From the NCBI RefSeq assembly GCF_032884065.1, contig NW_027062618.1:124001-188000 (forward strand): a DNA stretch of 64,000 nt, given 5' to 3'. The stretch comes from Artemia franciscana. Lineage: Eukaryota > Arthropoda > Branchiopoda > Anostraca > Artemiidae. The notes beneath the pieces were generated by a model. The model saw only the letters and a list, made by a program, of their open reading frames with translations, had not been told where the DNA came from and did not search any database. Shown here piece after piece: positions 1 through 13,900 of this stretch; positions within the stretch are counted from its first letter, which is position 1, and each line of letters begins with the position of its first letter. Made by a program: the position numbers and the translations under genes.

Positions 1-1081
1 TTTATTATTGGACCAGGACCCCCTCCCCTTTCGAAATTTCCTGCATACGTGCCTGGACCTGTGCGTGCTTGTGGAGCTAAAAGAAGGCTTGTTTTTATTT
101 ATCCATTTTAAAAATATACCATTTACAATTTTTCGTGATTGTATAAAGCGATTATATACCAATTTTCCTAAATTAGTTTTTATTATTATTGATTAGATAA
201 TAGCTATTTTAAGTGATAATTGGCTAAGTTCACCAGTCTTCTATGAAAAGTCTGCATACGCATGGTATATCTAGGACCTCTATATGAGGTTCTCTAGTAT
301 AGTGGTTACTACGCAATACGATTCCGGTCCAAATTCTCCCAAAATCGTTTTTATTTTGTCACTATTTTGCTCTCGAGGCAGAGAATTGCAGGAAATAGCA
401 TGAAAAGAATAAGAGGGCTAAGGGGAGAATTTCGTCGATGAGGGAGGGTGTACTTTCTAATAGAGTGACCAGAATGAATCTAAAAAAATAAGAGATATGA
501 AACTAAAAGAATAAGCCAATGCAAGGATACCAAAATAATGAAAGGAGACAGAAATTTATTCATTTAATCATTTAGAAAAATTAAATACCAATTCAGTTGT
601 TTGACTTTTACACAGACTATATTTAGCAATTTATAGTCTAATAATTGAACAGCTAATTAGTTTGAACAGTAATTGCTGAAAACCTGTTTTTGCAAGGAAT
701 GTATTTAGATTTTTGATGACCGAGTTTTAGAATTCTTCTCTTTTTTCCTCAATAAAGTACAACCTACAACAAACATTACATAACAATAAGGAATATTGAA
801 AATATACTAGAAATACAGCACCTGGAGTGTAAATGAATAATTGGGTCAGGTGAAGGTTCCAACCGTTAAGGGGGGGGAAGCCAGAAAGTGATTTCTAATT
901 GGAGTATAAGACAGGGAAATAGAAAAGTTAGGCAATAATTTTTACCTTTTCAGGGGGGGAGGGGGTCTTCAGAACAATCCCGAGGCAAGTTTTCTTATTT
1001 ATCCCCCCCATCTATGAACAAACTTGGTTATTGGTAACATCAATCACATTTAAAAACACTATACATAAAAAATTAAATCGT

Positions 1082-1095
1082 AACCCTGCTGCACA

Positions 1096-1164
<69 letters not shown>

Positions 1165-1200
1165 ACCCTGCTGCACAATAACAAAAAAAAAAAAAAAAAC
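1082..1200 (+). repeat. Poly(A) tract bracketed by a 17-bp direct repeat
   Basis: AACCCTGCTGCACAATAA occurs at 1082 and again at 1164, on either side of A64 (1098-1161). The second copy is followed by another A-rich run. Such short repeats around poly(A) can be target duplications of a retro-insertion, or slippage. Confidence 0.7.
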
Positions 1201-2447
1201 AAAAAAAATTCGCCTTCAAAATGGACAAAACAGTAAAAAATTATTTTCTTCTCGAAAATTTCTGAAAATAAGTGAAAGAGAGGGGAGCGAAAAAAAAATG
1301 GGCTTACATAATATACATATCAAATTGGTCTAACTTATAAATGCATAAATGAAAAAAGTTGAGGAGTTAAGGAAAATGAGCTAAGATTCCTAGGCAGACT
1401 GGTAATTCGAAAGATTAAACTTGGTCTGCTGAAAAATGTCTTCATTAATTGGTAGGAACTCTATTTTCCGTTGAAACTCAGATCAAAAGAAGAAGAATAC
1501 CAAGACGAAAAATACCCCAAAAGCAAAATCTAAACGAAAAAGAAAAGATGAGAGCGAATTTAAATAAGAAAGCTAAAATTAATCCCTCCACTGTTTTCAA
1601 ATCTTGATGATATTATCACAGCATTCCCAAACAAGGAAGGCCAGTTTAGATCATGTCTAGATGATAGCCATTATTTTTCTAAATTCGTTAAAATCATCCT
1701 TAACAATGCAATTTGTAGTGCTATTTCAGTAAAAAACGAAGATGAAACGGAAAAACAGGGTATTTTAAAGAATTCAATCTGAAATGAACATTCCTTGTCT
1801 AAAGATAGTTTTAATATTTATTTATATTTATCTTTTTTTACTGATTAAATCTTAGCTAACTTTTTATAATGAAAAATACTATGACTTAGACCTTCGGACG
1901 CTTGTATATTAAAAAAAGAAGCAAAAATCAATATTCCCACGAAATATGAAAATAAGACACACTTTCAGTGCTCAAAACCATCCAGCATAACCGAATCGTA
2001 ATTTTGAAACAGAAACACATCTTTAAGATAAAAAAGAAACCACAACATGTAGAAAAACAATGCTTGTGTTTTTAATCAATGTAAAATTGACATAACAAAA
2101 GTACTGTAACATTTTCAAGCCATTCTCAGTCGACATCTCTTTCCTTTAAATGAAAAACAGATGCAAAGTATACAAACATGTAAAGTGGATCAAAAAGGCG
2201 AGAGATCACTTCAAAACACAATGGTACATTATCGGAGAAATTGTCGCCGTACTCTACTCATAATGCGTTCCGAACAATTCAGACTGCAACGATCCTGGCC
2301 AACGTCATTACAGAGCCTTGAATTCCCGGATATTGGAACTTGCGAGTCGTCCTGAAGGATACGGACTCTAAAAAGTTGACTTTCATCCCAATATCAAATA
2401 AATATTTGAAAAGTTGATGTTCAGCTTTCTCGTGCAGAGCTACACCC

Positions 2448-2990
2448 TTTTTTTTCTCCTTCTTGAGTAGTACACGTAAACAACTTAGGAAGGGATTAAC
2501 CTTCCCAACACTTTTTAATTTCTAGACAAATGTACGAGTTTTACTCCTAATAAACAAAACTTGTAACTCAATTATAATTTTGTAACGCAATTATAATTTT
2601 AAAGCTTATATTTTAAGGTAAATTTCATTTTTTTAAAGCTTAGAAATACTCAGTGTTTTTCTCATGTTATTATTCTTTACCACCACTTATTGCCTTATTT
2701 CCACTTCAAGACTCCTCATTTCCTTGTTGCTCCCAGTTTTCTTGTACACAGAGCTAGACCTATGTTTTATTTTGCCTTCTTGAGTGGTACAGATAAATAA
2801 CTTAAAAAGGGATTAACCCTCCCCACCACTTTTTAATTTTTCGACATGTGTGCAAATTTTACTCCTAAGAAACAAAACTTGTAACTCAATTTCACTTATA
2901 ATAATAAAGCTTATATTTTAAGGTTAGTTTCATTTTTACAGCTTAGAAATACTCCGTATTTTTCTCATATTATTATTCTTTATAAAAATT
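2448..2990 (+). repeat. Diverged tandem duplication, about 323-bp offset
   Basis: CTTCTTGAGTAGTACACGTA / CTTCTTGAGTGGTACAGATA, GGGATTAACC, ACTTGTAACTCAATT and AAAGCTTATATTTTAAGGT occur in both halves. No coding seen. Confidence 0.75.
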
Positions 2991-3705
2991 AACCCCAACA
3001 GAACTGATGAGAATGGAATATTGCTGCACTAAAATATTCATTATCAGAATGTAGATTTTTGGAACATGTACGTAGAGATAGGAAATTTAGGATTAGGATA
3101 GTCAAAGTCACCAAATTATCGTATTCCTTTACAATTGGTTAGTGGAAGAATAAAACCAAATTGTAACTTAAAATCTATAGTTTAGGAACAAATGACAGCC
3201 TCTTTTGCCTTTTTTTCTTTTTTGCGTAGTTTTTGTGTTCTTATTAATTTTTCTATGTTCGTATTAACTTCCTTAAACAAGTTTTTTCTTCTTATATGGT
3301 TTTCGTTGATATCAGTGTTTTGACAGTTAATCCAAAATATTCTGACTTGTGCTATTACAATATTCGGACTTATAGTTTTTTTTTTTTATTTCAGCGTTCG
3401 CTCGTTTATTAAAACATTATCCATTTTTATCTCATTTTAATTTTTTTTAAGGAATATCCTGGAATAATCTTGGGATGTGCCCCCTGCCCCAATGGGCAAG
3501 TATGACGACAAACATAATTGACTGAAAAAACATTTCTTGATTATTAAAGTCCATGGTACCTGCCTAGAATGATGATGCTTCCGTTAATCAGTTTTATGAA
3601 CTTAGAAAAACAACATCACTGAATTAATTTTTCACAACTCGAAGGAAAGACATCTTATTTAAATTTGAATAATTTACACTAAAATATGAAACAGAGTTGT
3701 AAGCA

Positions 3706-3798
3706 TTATCTTAGCTCAATGTAAAGAACTATAGCCAAAACCAGTAGAGCTGACATGGCCACTAACAGCAAGAAAATTGTACATCTTCGTCGAGTTCT
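3706..3798 (-). CDS. Syntaxin exon 6 (C-terminal membrane anchor and stop)
   Basis: Acceptor TTTGTTTTTCAG; TAA stop at 3708-3706. It encodes RTRRRC, then about 20 hydrophobic residues (IFLLLVAMSALLVLAIVLYI), then ELR. A basic patch followed by a single tail anchor ending within a few residues of the C-terminus is the syntaxin architecture. Confidence 0.9.
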   Translation of the reverse strand, partial: RTRRRCTIFLLLVAMSALLVLAIVLYIELR

Positions 3799-4909
3799 CT
3801 GAAAAACAAAAGATGATGGTATACAAAAATGATGCATGAAGGGTTGAAGACTAAACCGTGTTAACTACTTCAAGAGCACGAAGTCAACAGAAACCAATTG
3901 GTTCCCTAAAGAAAGACCAGTCAAGGAGAGCCCCACAAAACTTGGCATTTTCTCAATCCTATGTATTATCATAAAAAATTTCTGTCGGGCAAAGAACAAC
4001 GAAATTTACTGCTCTATCTGCACGAAGTCGACAGAAAACAAGTCGAATGTCCTACTAGAGATCAATGAAAATTAAAAAGGAGAAGATCCTTTATTCTCTT
4101 TTTAAGTCTATTGGTCTGTAAATGCTAGAATTTACGAAAATTAACGGAATGGCAATCAGTGTTTGGAGAATTGTCCTCCTTGCGATTTTAGAGTCGTCTT
4201 AGTTCAGTCTGATAAAAGGTTAAACATCCTGCCTAGATTCACAAAATGCCTTTAAATGTTTAAATGACAAGAATAAAACAAATACAGCTGTATTTGCGAT
4301 ATGATTAAAATCATGCGACATGATTTTATAAACAATAAAGTTGTATAAATTAGGACCAGGGCTGCCACATACCACTCCTCACAATAAGGAAAAACTAAAG
4401 AATAGATTGGCAGAATAGATTTTATAAGACGTGATTTTATAAACAATATAAAATTGTATAAATTAGGACCAGGGCTCACAATAATGAAAATCTTTAAAGA
4501 AAAAAAGAAAGAAAACAGAGTCTCATAGACCTAATAAGTATTCGAACCAATATGTAGCTTTGATGGAAAAAGGGTATAGTTTTGATAGAACCCAAGACTG
4601 ATAGCGCTATATGGAGGCGTAGCGTCTAGCAAGACTGCTTTCCAGATATTAAGCCCAAGTATTTGTTCCAGCAGGTAATCAGAAAAAAAAAACTGTGAGC
4701 CTAAGAGCGATTTTATAAACAATTCTACAAGATTTTATAAGACGTGATTTTATAAATAATAAAGTTGTATAAATTAGGACCAGTGCTGCCACATACCACT
4801 CCTCACAATAAGGAAAGACTAAAGAATAGATTGGCAGAATAGATTTGACAAGATGTGATTTTATAAACAATAAAGTTGTATAAATTAGGACCAGGGCTCA
4901 CAAGAATGA

Positions 4910-4983
<74 letters not shown>

Positions 4984-7900
4984 AGAAACTCATAAATCTA
5001 ATAAGAATTCGAACCAATATGTAGCTTTGATGGAAAAAGGGTATAGTATTGATGGAATCTAAGACTGATAGCGCTATATAGAGATGTGGCTTCGAGCAAG
5101 ACTGTTTTTCAGAAATTAGAACCAAGATACTTCTTCTTGCAGATAATCAGAAAAAAAATGTGTGCCTAAGAGTTTGTCTAGTGATCTCGCAAGCGGCGGT
5201 AGACGGGGAGACACCTCCTTTGAGGGAGGTAAACAGATATGCTTTTAGAAAGCAATGCACTGACCTTTTCTTGGTAACTATACGGCTTCACACCTTTCCC
5301 AAAAAGGTTGGTTAGATAATAAACTCTTACACAATTATTATTTCAGCCTCATATAATATTGCTGTGAAAGCGCTTTCAATCTTGAGTTTATTTAGTTGGA
5401 TAAAACTGGTGTCAAAGTTTTTAATAATCAGCGTTGCCGTTTTTTTTTGCGGCGGATCATGTAGAATAAATTGATTGAGAAGTATGAGAAAACAATAAGA
5501 AAATATTGGCAAAACCCCAAATATTTAAAATAAATCATGTTTCATTCGCATGCTTTTAGCGAAATCATGTTTCTTCACATGTTTTTACATGCAAGGGATT
5601 CTGGGAGTCCTTGAGAAGCTCTGTGTTACAGAAAATTCTATGATTGCTTTGTTTTGTTATTTTTCTGTTTTGAAAATGTGCTTCGCATGTTTTTACATGC
5701 AAAGCCCTCTGGGAGTGCTTGAGAAGCCTTGTGTCACAGAAAACTCTATTATTACTTTGTTTTGTTATTTTTTACCCATACATTTACTATGATTGCTATG
5801 TAGACAAGTAATTATCGTGCATAGGTATTTTCGAAGTCCATACTACCTTTCCAAGGCGCACAAATAACAGTTCAAATAGGGATAAATTTTCTTTTTAGAC
5901 ATTGAAAAACAATAACAAAAATTCTGGATATTTCGACCACGCATATATTGACCGTCATCAGCAGAGTATATCTAGAATTTCACTGTATATATATAATCGA
6001 AATATCCCGCACTTTTCGTCATTGTTTTTCAATCTCCATTGAAAGGATTTATCCCTGTTTGACCTGTTAAGAGTGAATGATCGTGCTATATTGCAAAAAA
6101 AAGTGGAAGTCCAAAATAAACCTGATAAACTAAGATATTTGAGGCACCCGTTTCTTTCTTTTGAAATTTTTTGTCCATCATCACATAGAAAGTTGAAATT
6201 TTTTGTTTAAGTGATCGTTATAGTGATAACACGTGAGGAGCCTCTAATATGTACACCCATTTAGAAAGGCAAGTAGACCTTCTTAGAAATTATGCTTCTT
6301 CTAAAAGGAAAATGATTCCAATAGAAATTAGAAATCTGAGCGGTTTGGAACCCTTCAAAGTGCTACGACCAGGAGACTTATCCTCGCAAACGAATAATAA
6401 TGATTTTAACAATGATGGAATTATTTTGTGCTTTATACATTTCTAGTGAATTGAATGTTTACTGTTTATGTGTGAATCCCGTAGAATTGCAAGTAGCGAC
6501 TTTGAATACAGTATTGGCCCACTGTTTTTAACAGATTTCACCCTTTTTTGAGTCCTTCAAGTATAGACTTGACAAAAAATGGAACGCAAGTTATGGAACA
6601 ACGAGTGAAATGCTATTTCCACAATGTCAACGTGTTGCTAGGAGGATGATACCAGGATAGAACCCTCTAAAGCAACTATTTACGAAATATGACTTTTTTT
6701 TCTTCTAGAGAAGGAAGGTCACGTGTGCAGGTTTGCTTTGTCTCCCCAGGTATGACCGTAACGACCCAGTAGCATTAGTTACTAACAAAGGCTAATTTGA
6801 ACAAAAATCTGAAGATCTAGTTCCGTTTTTAAGCAATAAAAGACATTATGGAACAACAAAGCGCCGATTCCTAGCAATTCTGTCCTAAGAAAGAACAGTT
6901 TTGACCCGAAAAAAGCCTAAATACTACCGAGCAAAAACTCAAAGAACTGCCGACAGGTTATTTATATATTTCCACCTCATATATAAAACAGGGTATCTTT
7001 GCCAAAAGAAATAAAATGAGCATAGTTAGTGAAAAACTGTTTATTGCAAAAAAAACAATGCAAATCTTAACTACCTCAGGCTCGTTGCGTATAATATGTA
7101 AGATCAAGCTTAATGAGATTTGTATTTATGGAAGTAAATTAAAAAAACAAAACAACACTTCTTGTGAAATCGTTGTTTTCAAAATTCCTTTTTTTTAAGA
7201 GTTTGGTTACTATTGGCCCGAGTTGTTCCTTACTTGCAGTTCTTTTCCACGGATTGTTTGATTCTACATCATATATCCTACATGTGTTTTGGAATATAAG
7301 TAGAGTTCTCATAATCACTTTTTTTCTTATTTATTTTCTTTTTGTCTTAATTTCCTTTTGCTGCCCAATTTTCGCTATTGGGAGAAATTTTCACGGGGGA
7401 ATTAACGGGAGGAAATTTCTCTGGGGGAATTTCTCCGGGGAATACACCTAACTGCATTTATGTTATGGTGGTGAGTATTTCATCGTTCTTTTTTTTTTTT
7501 TTTTTTTAGCAATTTTAGCAATGGCTCCTTTTGTGGGTAGTGGTGACAACCTTTTCGTGGTGCTCCTAAGAATAACAGGCACTAATAAAGGTAAATACTA
7601 CTAGTTTTAGTAACCGTCCAGTCATTGACCATCCTGCCCGGAATCTGACCACGAGGCTGGGTATTTTGTTAAACAAGCTACCAAGATTGGATGAATTGAA
7701 ATCGGTAATTGGATCCAAAATCAGGCCCTAAGGGAGAAAAAAACCGCCAATTTTGTCAAAAAAGAGATCCTTTGAGGAGCAATCCAAGATGGGAGAAAGA
7801 AGTTCTCTTGCTAAGACTGGGTGTACGGATTAGATATCATTTTCTACTTATGGCTGACAATGGAAAGGTTCTCCCTCACAGCGGTCTCACTCAAAAAAGA

Positions 7901-10900
7901 AGAGAGCGGTTAAACTTTCCTTGGCAGTGTCAAGATATCACTATCAAGGAAGGCTTTTCTGCATAGGAGAAAATAAGATAGCCAAGCCCTACAAAAAAAT
8001 ACCGCATCCGATGGGATACCAATAGCCTAGTGGCTATTTTAGGGGGTAACCAATGGGTCTATGTGACCTAAGAGCTAACAAATTTGTGAGTCTACCCATT
8101 GGACAACAATTTCCTTAAATTTGGCAGATGACTTCGAATTATTCATTTACTTACTTATTTTGAAAGTTTTAATGTTTCGATTATGTTTAATTAGGAGCTT
8201 AAAATCGTCTATTGGGAGGAATAGTGTCATGTTATTATATTTTAAACAAAAATAAAGCAATCTGCTATGCCCCCCTAAAAACGTAGAATAGTTTTAAAAG
8301 AACAATATCAATAAAGAATATTTATAATTTTACCTGGTACGAGCTTGCCTTACGCAATTCTTCAGTCCCACTAGAAATATTGACTACTGTTGATTCGACA
8401 TTATTTTCTATAGCATCTATAAAAGGAAAAGACAAACAATAAGGAAAATCAAGAACATTATTAGAACGATATAATGAAAAAGACTAAAATCTACAACGAA
8501 GATCAACAGTCAAATACTTTTGTTTTCAATCCGTGGTCCAAAATTAATACCATTGATACAAAAACTTTACAGGTCAAATTATGCGAAACTACAAAAAAGA
8601 GCCCAGTTTATTTTGGTGTGCTCTTACACTGCTCAAATGGCACCTCAGTCCTTTAGTCTGAGGTGCCAGTTGATGTCTTTGCCGTTTAATAGCTTAACTG
8701 GGAAATAAATCTGGAAACGATAAACAAGTCTATGGCGAATATGAAGAAAAAGAAGAGAAACAATCAAACCAATATTTCGTTCGTATACAACAAGACAACA
8801 TCAGCGTAGAGAACAAGAGCTCATATGGCACTTGTGACGAGGTCGGAAGAGCCAAGAGCTCATATGGCATGAGCTCTAGCAAAATTCTAAGAATCAATAG
8901 ATTAATTAAAAGGAAAATCAGAGGCTTAATGCCGGTCTGGATTTAAAATAAGAGCTCTGAGACACGAGGTCCTTCTAAATATCGAAATTCATTTAGATCC
9001 GATCACCCACTCGTAAGCTAAATATATCTCATTTTTTCTAATTTTTCTTTTCCCTTCAGCCCCAGAATGTCGAATAAGGGAAAACTACTTTATCAAGTCA
9101 ATTTGTGCAGGTCCCTGGCACGCCAACCAATTTTCATCGTCCCAGCATATCCAGAAGCACTGGACCCCCCTCTAACTTTTCCAAAAGAGAGCGGATCCAG
9201 TCTGGTTACGTCAATCAAGTATCTAAGACATTTGCTTATTCTACCCACCAAGTTTCATCCCGATCTCTCCACTCTATGCGTTTTACAAGATTTCCGGTTT
9301 CCCCCACCAACTCCCACCAATGTCACCAGATCTAGTCGGGATTTAAAATAAGAGCTCTGAGACATGAGTTCCTTCTAAATATGAAATTTCATTAGGATCC
9401 GGTGACCCGTTCTTAAGTTGAAAATACCTCAATTTTTCTAATTTTTCCGAATTAACACCCCCTCCGACTCCCCCAAAAAGAGTGGATTCAGTCCGGTTAT
9501 GTCGACCACGTATCTAGGACTTGTGCTTATTCTTCCCACCAAGTTTCATCATGATCTTTCCGAAAACGGAGCATGGATCCCTAAATCCGGACGGATTTCC
9601 GCAACGTGTAAATTCACGATAACACCACAAGGCAACTCGTAAATGTGTTTAGGCCTCTCAAACTCATTTTGGTAAATGTATTTTCTGCGTCATTTCAACA
9701 AAGTTTCTATTTTGGGGAGTGTTTTCATTGAGGATGCTTGTTTTAGGTGTTTCCTTTAAACAAATCGAAAAAGGGACAAATTTACTCGCTCCCTTGGATG
9801 TTTAGATATACGTTTTGCATCCCACCCCCAAATTACCATTAATCAACGCAACGGTTCTGATCTAATATAAATGAGCATTAATCGTGTATTCCTAATGTCC
9901 AGTAAATAAGCAGCCATGGTCCGGTTATTCAAAGACGTCCTAGCCGAGTGGATTGGTGCGCTGGATTTAGGATCCCTTGTCCGAGATGGCGAGGGTTCGA
10001 ATCCTAGTGTACCCAATTATTTGATTTCGGACGGCGGTGACTGGCGTGACTCTGTGAGCTCAACCAGGTTGAAAAATCACAGGATGGCTGGCCCTCATCC
10101 CCCCATTGCACTTCCTGGCTGAAGGGCTTTGAGACGGAGATCAACACCGCCGGTTCGAATCTTAAGGGTTTTGTGCCGCATCCTTTGTCTGTTTTTTTTT
10201 TTTTTTTTTTTTTTACCATGGACACAGCCAAGGAAAAATTAGTGATTTGGAGATAGAGTCCTATTATCAGAAAAACAAAAAGACATCTATAACCTGTATC
10301 AATAGAAGAACATTATAAGTATTCCCATTGAAATCATGATAAAAAAGGACCGATTGCAGTCCTTGCATTCCGCCCACCTCCGTTACAGTCTCCTGGTCAT
10401 GCTCATGCACGATGTGGTACTAATTAATAAGGGTTATAAATAAAGAATGATAGCCGGAGGGATAGCATGCACGGTTCTGGAAAACAAAGCAGACTTTGAT
10501 TACGAAAAATATTCACCACAATATCTCTGAAAACATGAATCCTGCATCTTTAAGGGCCATTACCACAAGATGATTCCCCCCTTCCAAAAAGTGAAGCCAT
10601 AGCGATAAAAATCTGTAGTAGCACAGTGAATCGATGTACAGCTTTATAATAAGGGGCCAAGCGACCGACCTACGGTGCAGCAAGGTTGGGCGACAGGTTT
10701 GCTACTTGTCTCTGTAAAAAAAAAATGCCCAGTTTCTGAGACGTCAATTCGACACCTTATGCACCAGCAATGGTCCTTGAGGATTTTTATCCTTAAAGTA
10801 ATAACAAGAGCTAAGAGCTCATATGGCACTTGTGACGAGGCAAGAAGAGCTAAGAGCCAAGAGATCATATAGTATGAGCTCTAACAAAATTCTATGAATA

Positions 10901-13900
10901 AATAGATTGATTTAAAAAGGAAAATAAGAGGCTTAATGCCGGTCAGGATTTAAAATAAGAGCTCTGAGTCACGATGTCCTTCTAAATATCAAAATTCATT
11001 AAGATCCGATCACCCACTCGTAAGTTATAAATACCTAATTTGATGGTCGAATCTGGGAAAACGACTTTATCAAGTCAAATTGCGCAACTCCCTGACACGC
11101 CTACCAATTTTCATCGTCCTAGCACGTCCAGAAGCACCAAACTTGCCAAATCACTGAACCCCTCTCCAACTCCCCCAAAGAGAGCGAATCCAGTACGGTT
11201 CTGTCAATCACGTATCAAGGACGTTTGCTTATTCTATCCACCAAGCTTCATCCCGATTCCACCACTCCAAGTGTTTTCCAAGATTTCCCCCTTCAACTCC
11301 CCCCAATGTCAAAAGATCTGGTCGGGATTTGAAATAAGAGCTCTGAGACATGAATTCCTTCTAAATATCAAATTTCATTAAGATCCGATCACCTATTCGT
11401 AAGATAAAAATACCCCAATTTTCACGTTTTCCAAGAATTCCAGTTTCCCCCTCCAACTCCCCCCAATGTCACAGGATCTGGTCGAAATTTAACATTAGAG
11501 CTTTAAAGCACAAGATCTTTCTAAATATCAAATTTCATTAAGATCTGGTCACCCTTTCGTAAGTTACAAATACCTCAATTTTCAAAATTACCCCCCCCCC
11601 CAACTCCACCATAGAGAGCAGATCCGGTCCGGTTATTTCAGTCACGTATCTTAGACAGGTTTCCATCCAGTTTCATTCTGATCTCACCGCTTTAAGTATT
11701 TTCTAAGATTTCCGGTCCCCCAACTGCCCCCCCCCCCAATTACGCTTGATCCGGTTGAGATTTAAAATAAGAGATCTGAATTACGAGGTCCTTCTAAGTA
11801 TGAAGTTTCATGAAGATCCTAACACTCCTTCGTAAGTTAAAAATACGTCATTTTTTTTTAATTTTTCAGAATTAACCCCCTCCCCCCAATAGAGCGGATC
11901 CGTTCCAATTATGTAAATCATGTATCTAAGACTTCTGCTTATTTTTCCCACCAAGTTTCATTCCGATCCCTCCAATCTAAGCGTTTTCCAAGATTTTTCG
12001 TTCCCCCACCCAAAAATCCCCCCAATGTCACCAGACAGATCCGGTGGGGATTTAAAATAAGAGCTTTGAGACACAATATCCTTTTAAATATCAAATTTCA
12101 TTGAGATAACCCGTTCGTAAGTTACAAATGCCTCCATTTTTCTAATTTTTCAGAATTAACCCCCCCCCCAACTACCCCAAAAAGAGCGGATCCGTTCCGG
12201 TTATGTCAATCATGTACCTAGGACTTAGGCTTATTTTTCCCACCAAGTTTCATCCCGATCCCTCCACTCTAAGTTTTTTCCAAGTTTTAGGTTTCCCCCT
12301 CCCAACTCCCCCCCCAATGTCACCAGATCCGGTTGGGATTTAAAATAAGAGCTCTGAGACACGATATCCCTCTAAATATCAAATTTCATTGAGATCCGAT
12401 CACCCGTCCGTAAGTTAAAAATACCTCCTTTTTTCTAATTTTTCAGAATTAACTTCCCCCCCAACTACCCCAAAGAGAGCGGATCCATTCCGGTTATGTC
12501 AATCATGTATCTAGGACTTGTGCTTATTTGTCCCACAAAGTTTCATCCCGATCCCTCCACTCTAAGTGTTTTCCAAGATTTTAGGTTTACCCCTCCCAAC
12601 TCCCCCCCCAATGTCACCAGATCCGGTCGCTATTTAAAATAACAGCTTTGAGACATGATATCCTTCCAAACATCAAATTTCATTAAGATCTGATCAACCA
12701 TTCGTAAGTTAAAAATACTTCAATTTTTCTATTTTTCCGAATTAACGGGCCCCCCAATCGCCCCCAGATGGTCAAATGGGGAAAACGACTATTTCTAATT
12801 TAATCTGGTCCGGTCCCTGATATACCTGCCAAATTTCATCGTCCTAGCTTACCTGGAAGTGCCTAAAGTAGCAAAACCGGGACCGACGGGACCGATTAAC
12901 ATGGCACTTGGTTAATACCAAGTGCCATAAAAACTGAATAGACAGTAAATCACATATGCTCGGCAAATCCTCCTATACTTTCTTTTCCAATGATAATCCT
13001 CGAGCTGAAATTAACCAATGAACTTATGCAGCTACGTTTCAACATTGTTTCAATATACAATGTTTCAACATTGTAGCTATAAAGTTTCAAGCGTGTAGCT
13101 TTAATAGTTTGTTTGCTTATACAACTGAACCGCAAACCCATAACAATGTCAATCTGAATACAACAATAGATGGAGTGTTGTGGACATATCTGTTAAGACA
13201 GGTAACTTACGCATCAGTTCTGTCAAACAGATTTATCATATTCTTCAACAGTTTTTGAAAGAAATTATTGCAAGGGTATTAAAAAAAACAACCTAATTCT
13301 TCAAATACCACTAATACTTCTACTGTTACCAGCTTATTGGTACATGAAGCCACCAGAAGCCAATACAGTTCCCATCCTAATCTATTCATAGCGCTATTAT
13401 TTATTCCCTCCCAGGTAGTTCCAATTTACTTTATAGTCTTTCTCATGATCTCTTCCAATATGGGGACAAACCGGTTTTTGTTCTGCCACCGACGGATTTT
13501 TCTTCGTTATATTCGAAAACACAGCCAAGCTTTATTAACATCCCTTTTATTAGAGCCCTAGAAAATAGGATCAAACCACATTTTTCATAAGGTTCAATAT
13601 TAGATAAACGGTCAATTAAATTGCTACTTGTATCTATCCTTAAACAGCTCCCCTAAGAAATATATAACAAATCTTCAGTGTAACAAACCGCCAATGCTTC
13701 AGTCATACTTCATCACTGCCATTGCTATGACTTCCAATGTAGGCAAGATATCCATAGTTTTCTGGCTGGGTAAACTTTAAAGGGTCCATACAATCACCCC
13801 ACAAGACAAAGCAAGCAAGATTTCCCTTGCAGGAAGAAGGAGGGAGGAAGAAACTTATTACAGAGTGGAGGCCCCAAACCATCTCAGAATACCAGCCAGC

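Larger units (their letters stand above)
1..3705. other. Downstream flank of the syntaxin gene, no gene seen
   Basis: AT-rich DNA with the poly(A) tract and the 323-bp duplication listed separately. It includes the presumed syntaxin 3' UTR (about 3400-3705). Frames here do not exceed about 65 codons and show no family pattern. Confidence 0.6.

Noticed and set aside
7709-7966. 85-codon basic frame (GPKGEKNRQF)
   Set aside because: It looks protein-like for a few residues, but no family was recognised and no splice sites or second copy support it.
9916-10122. 68-codon frame over the SINE
   Set aside because: It reads through the tRNA-like head; no protein family fits.
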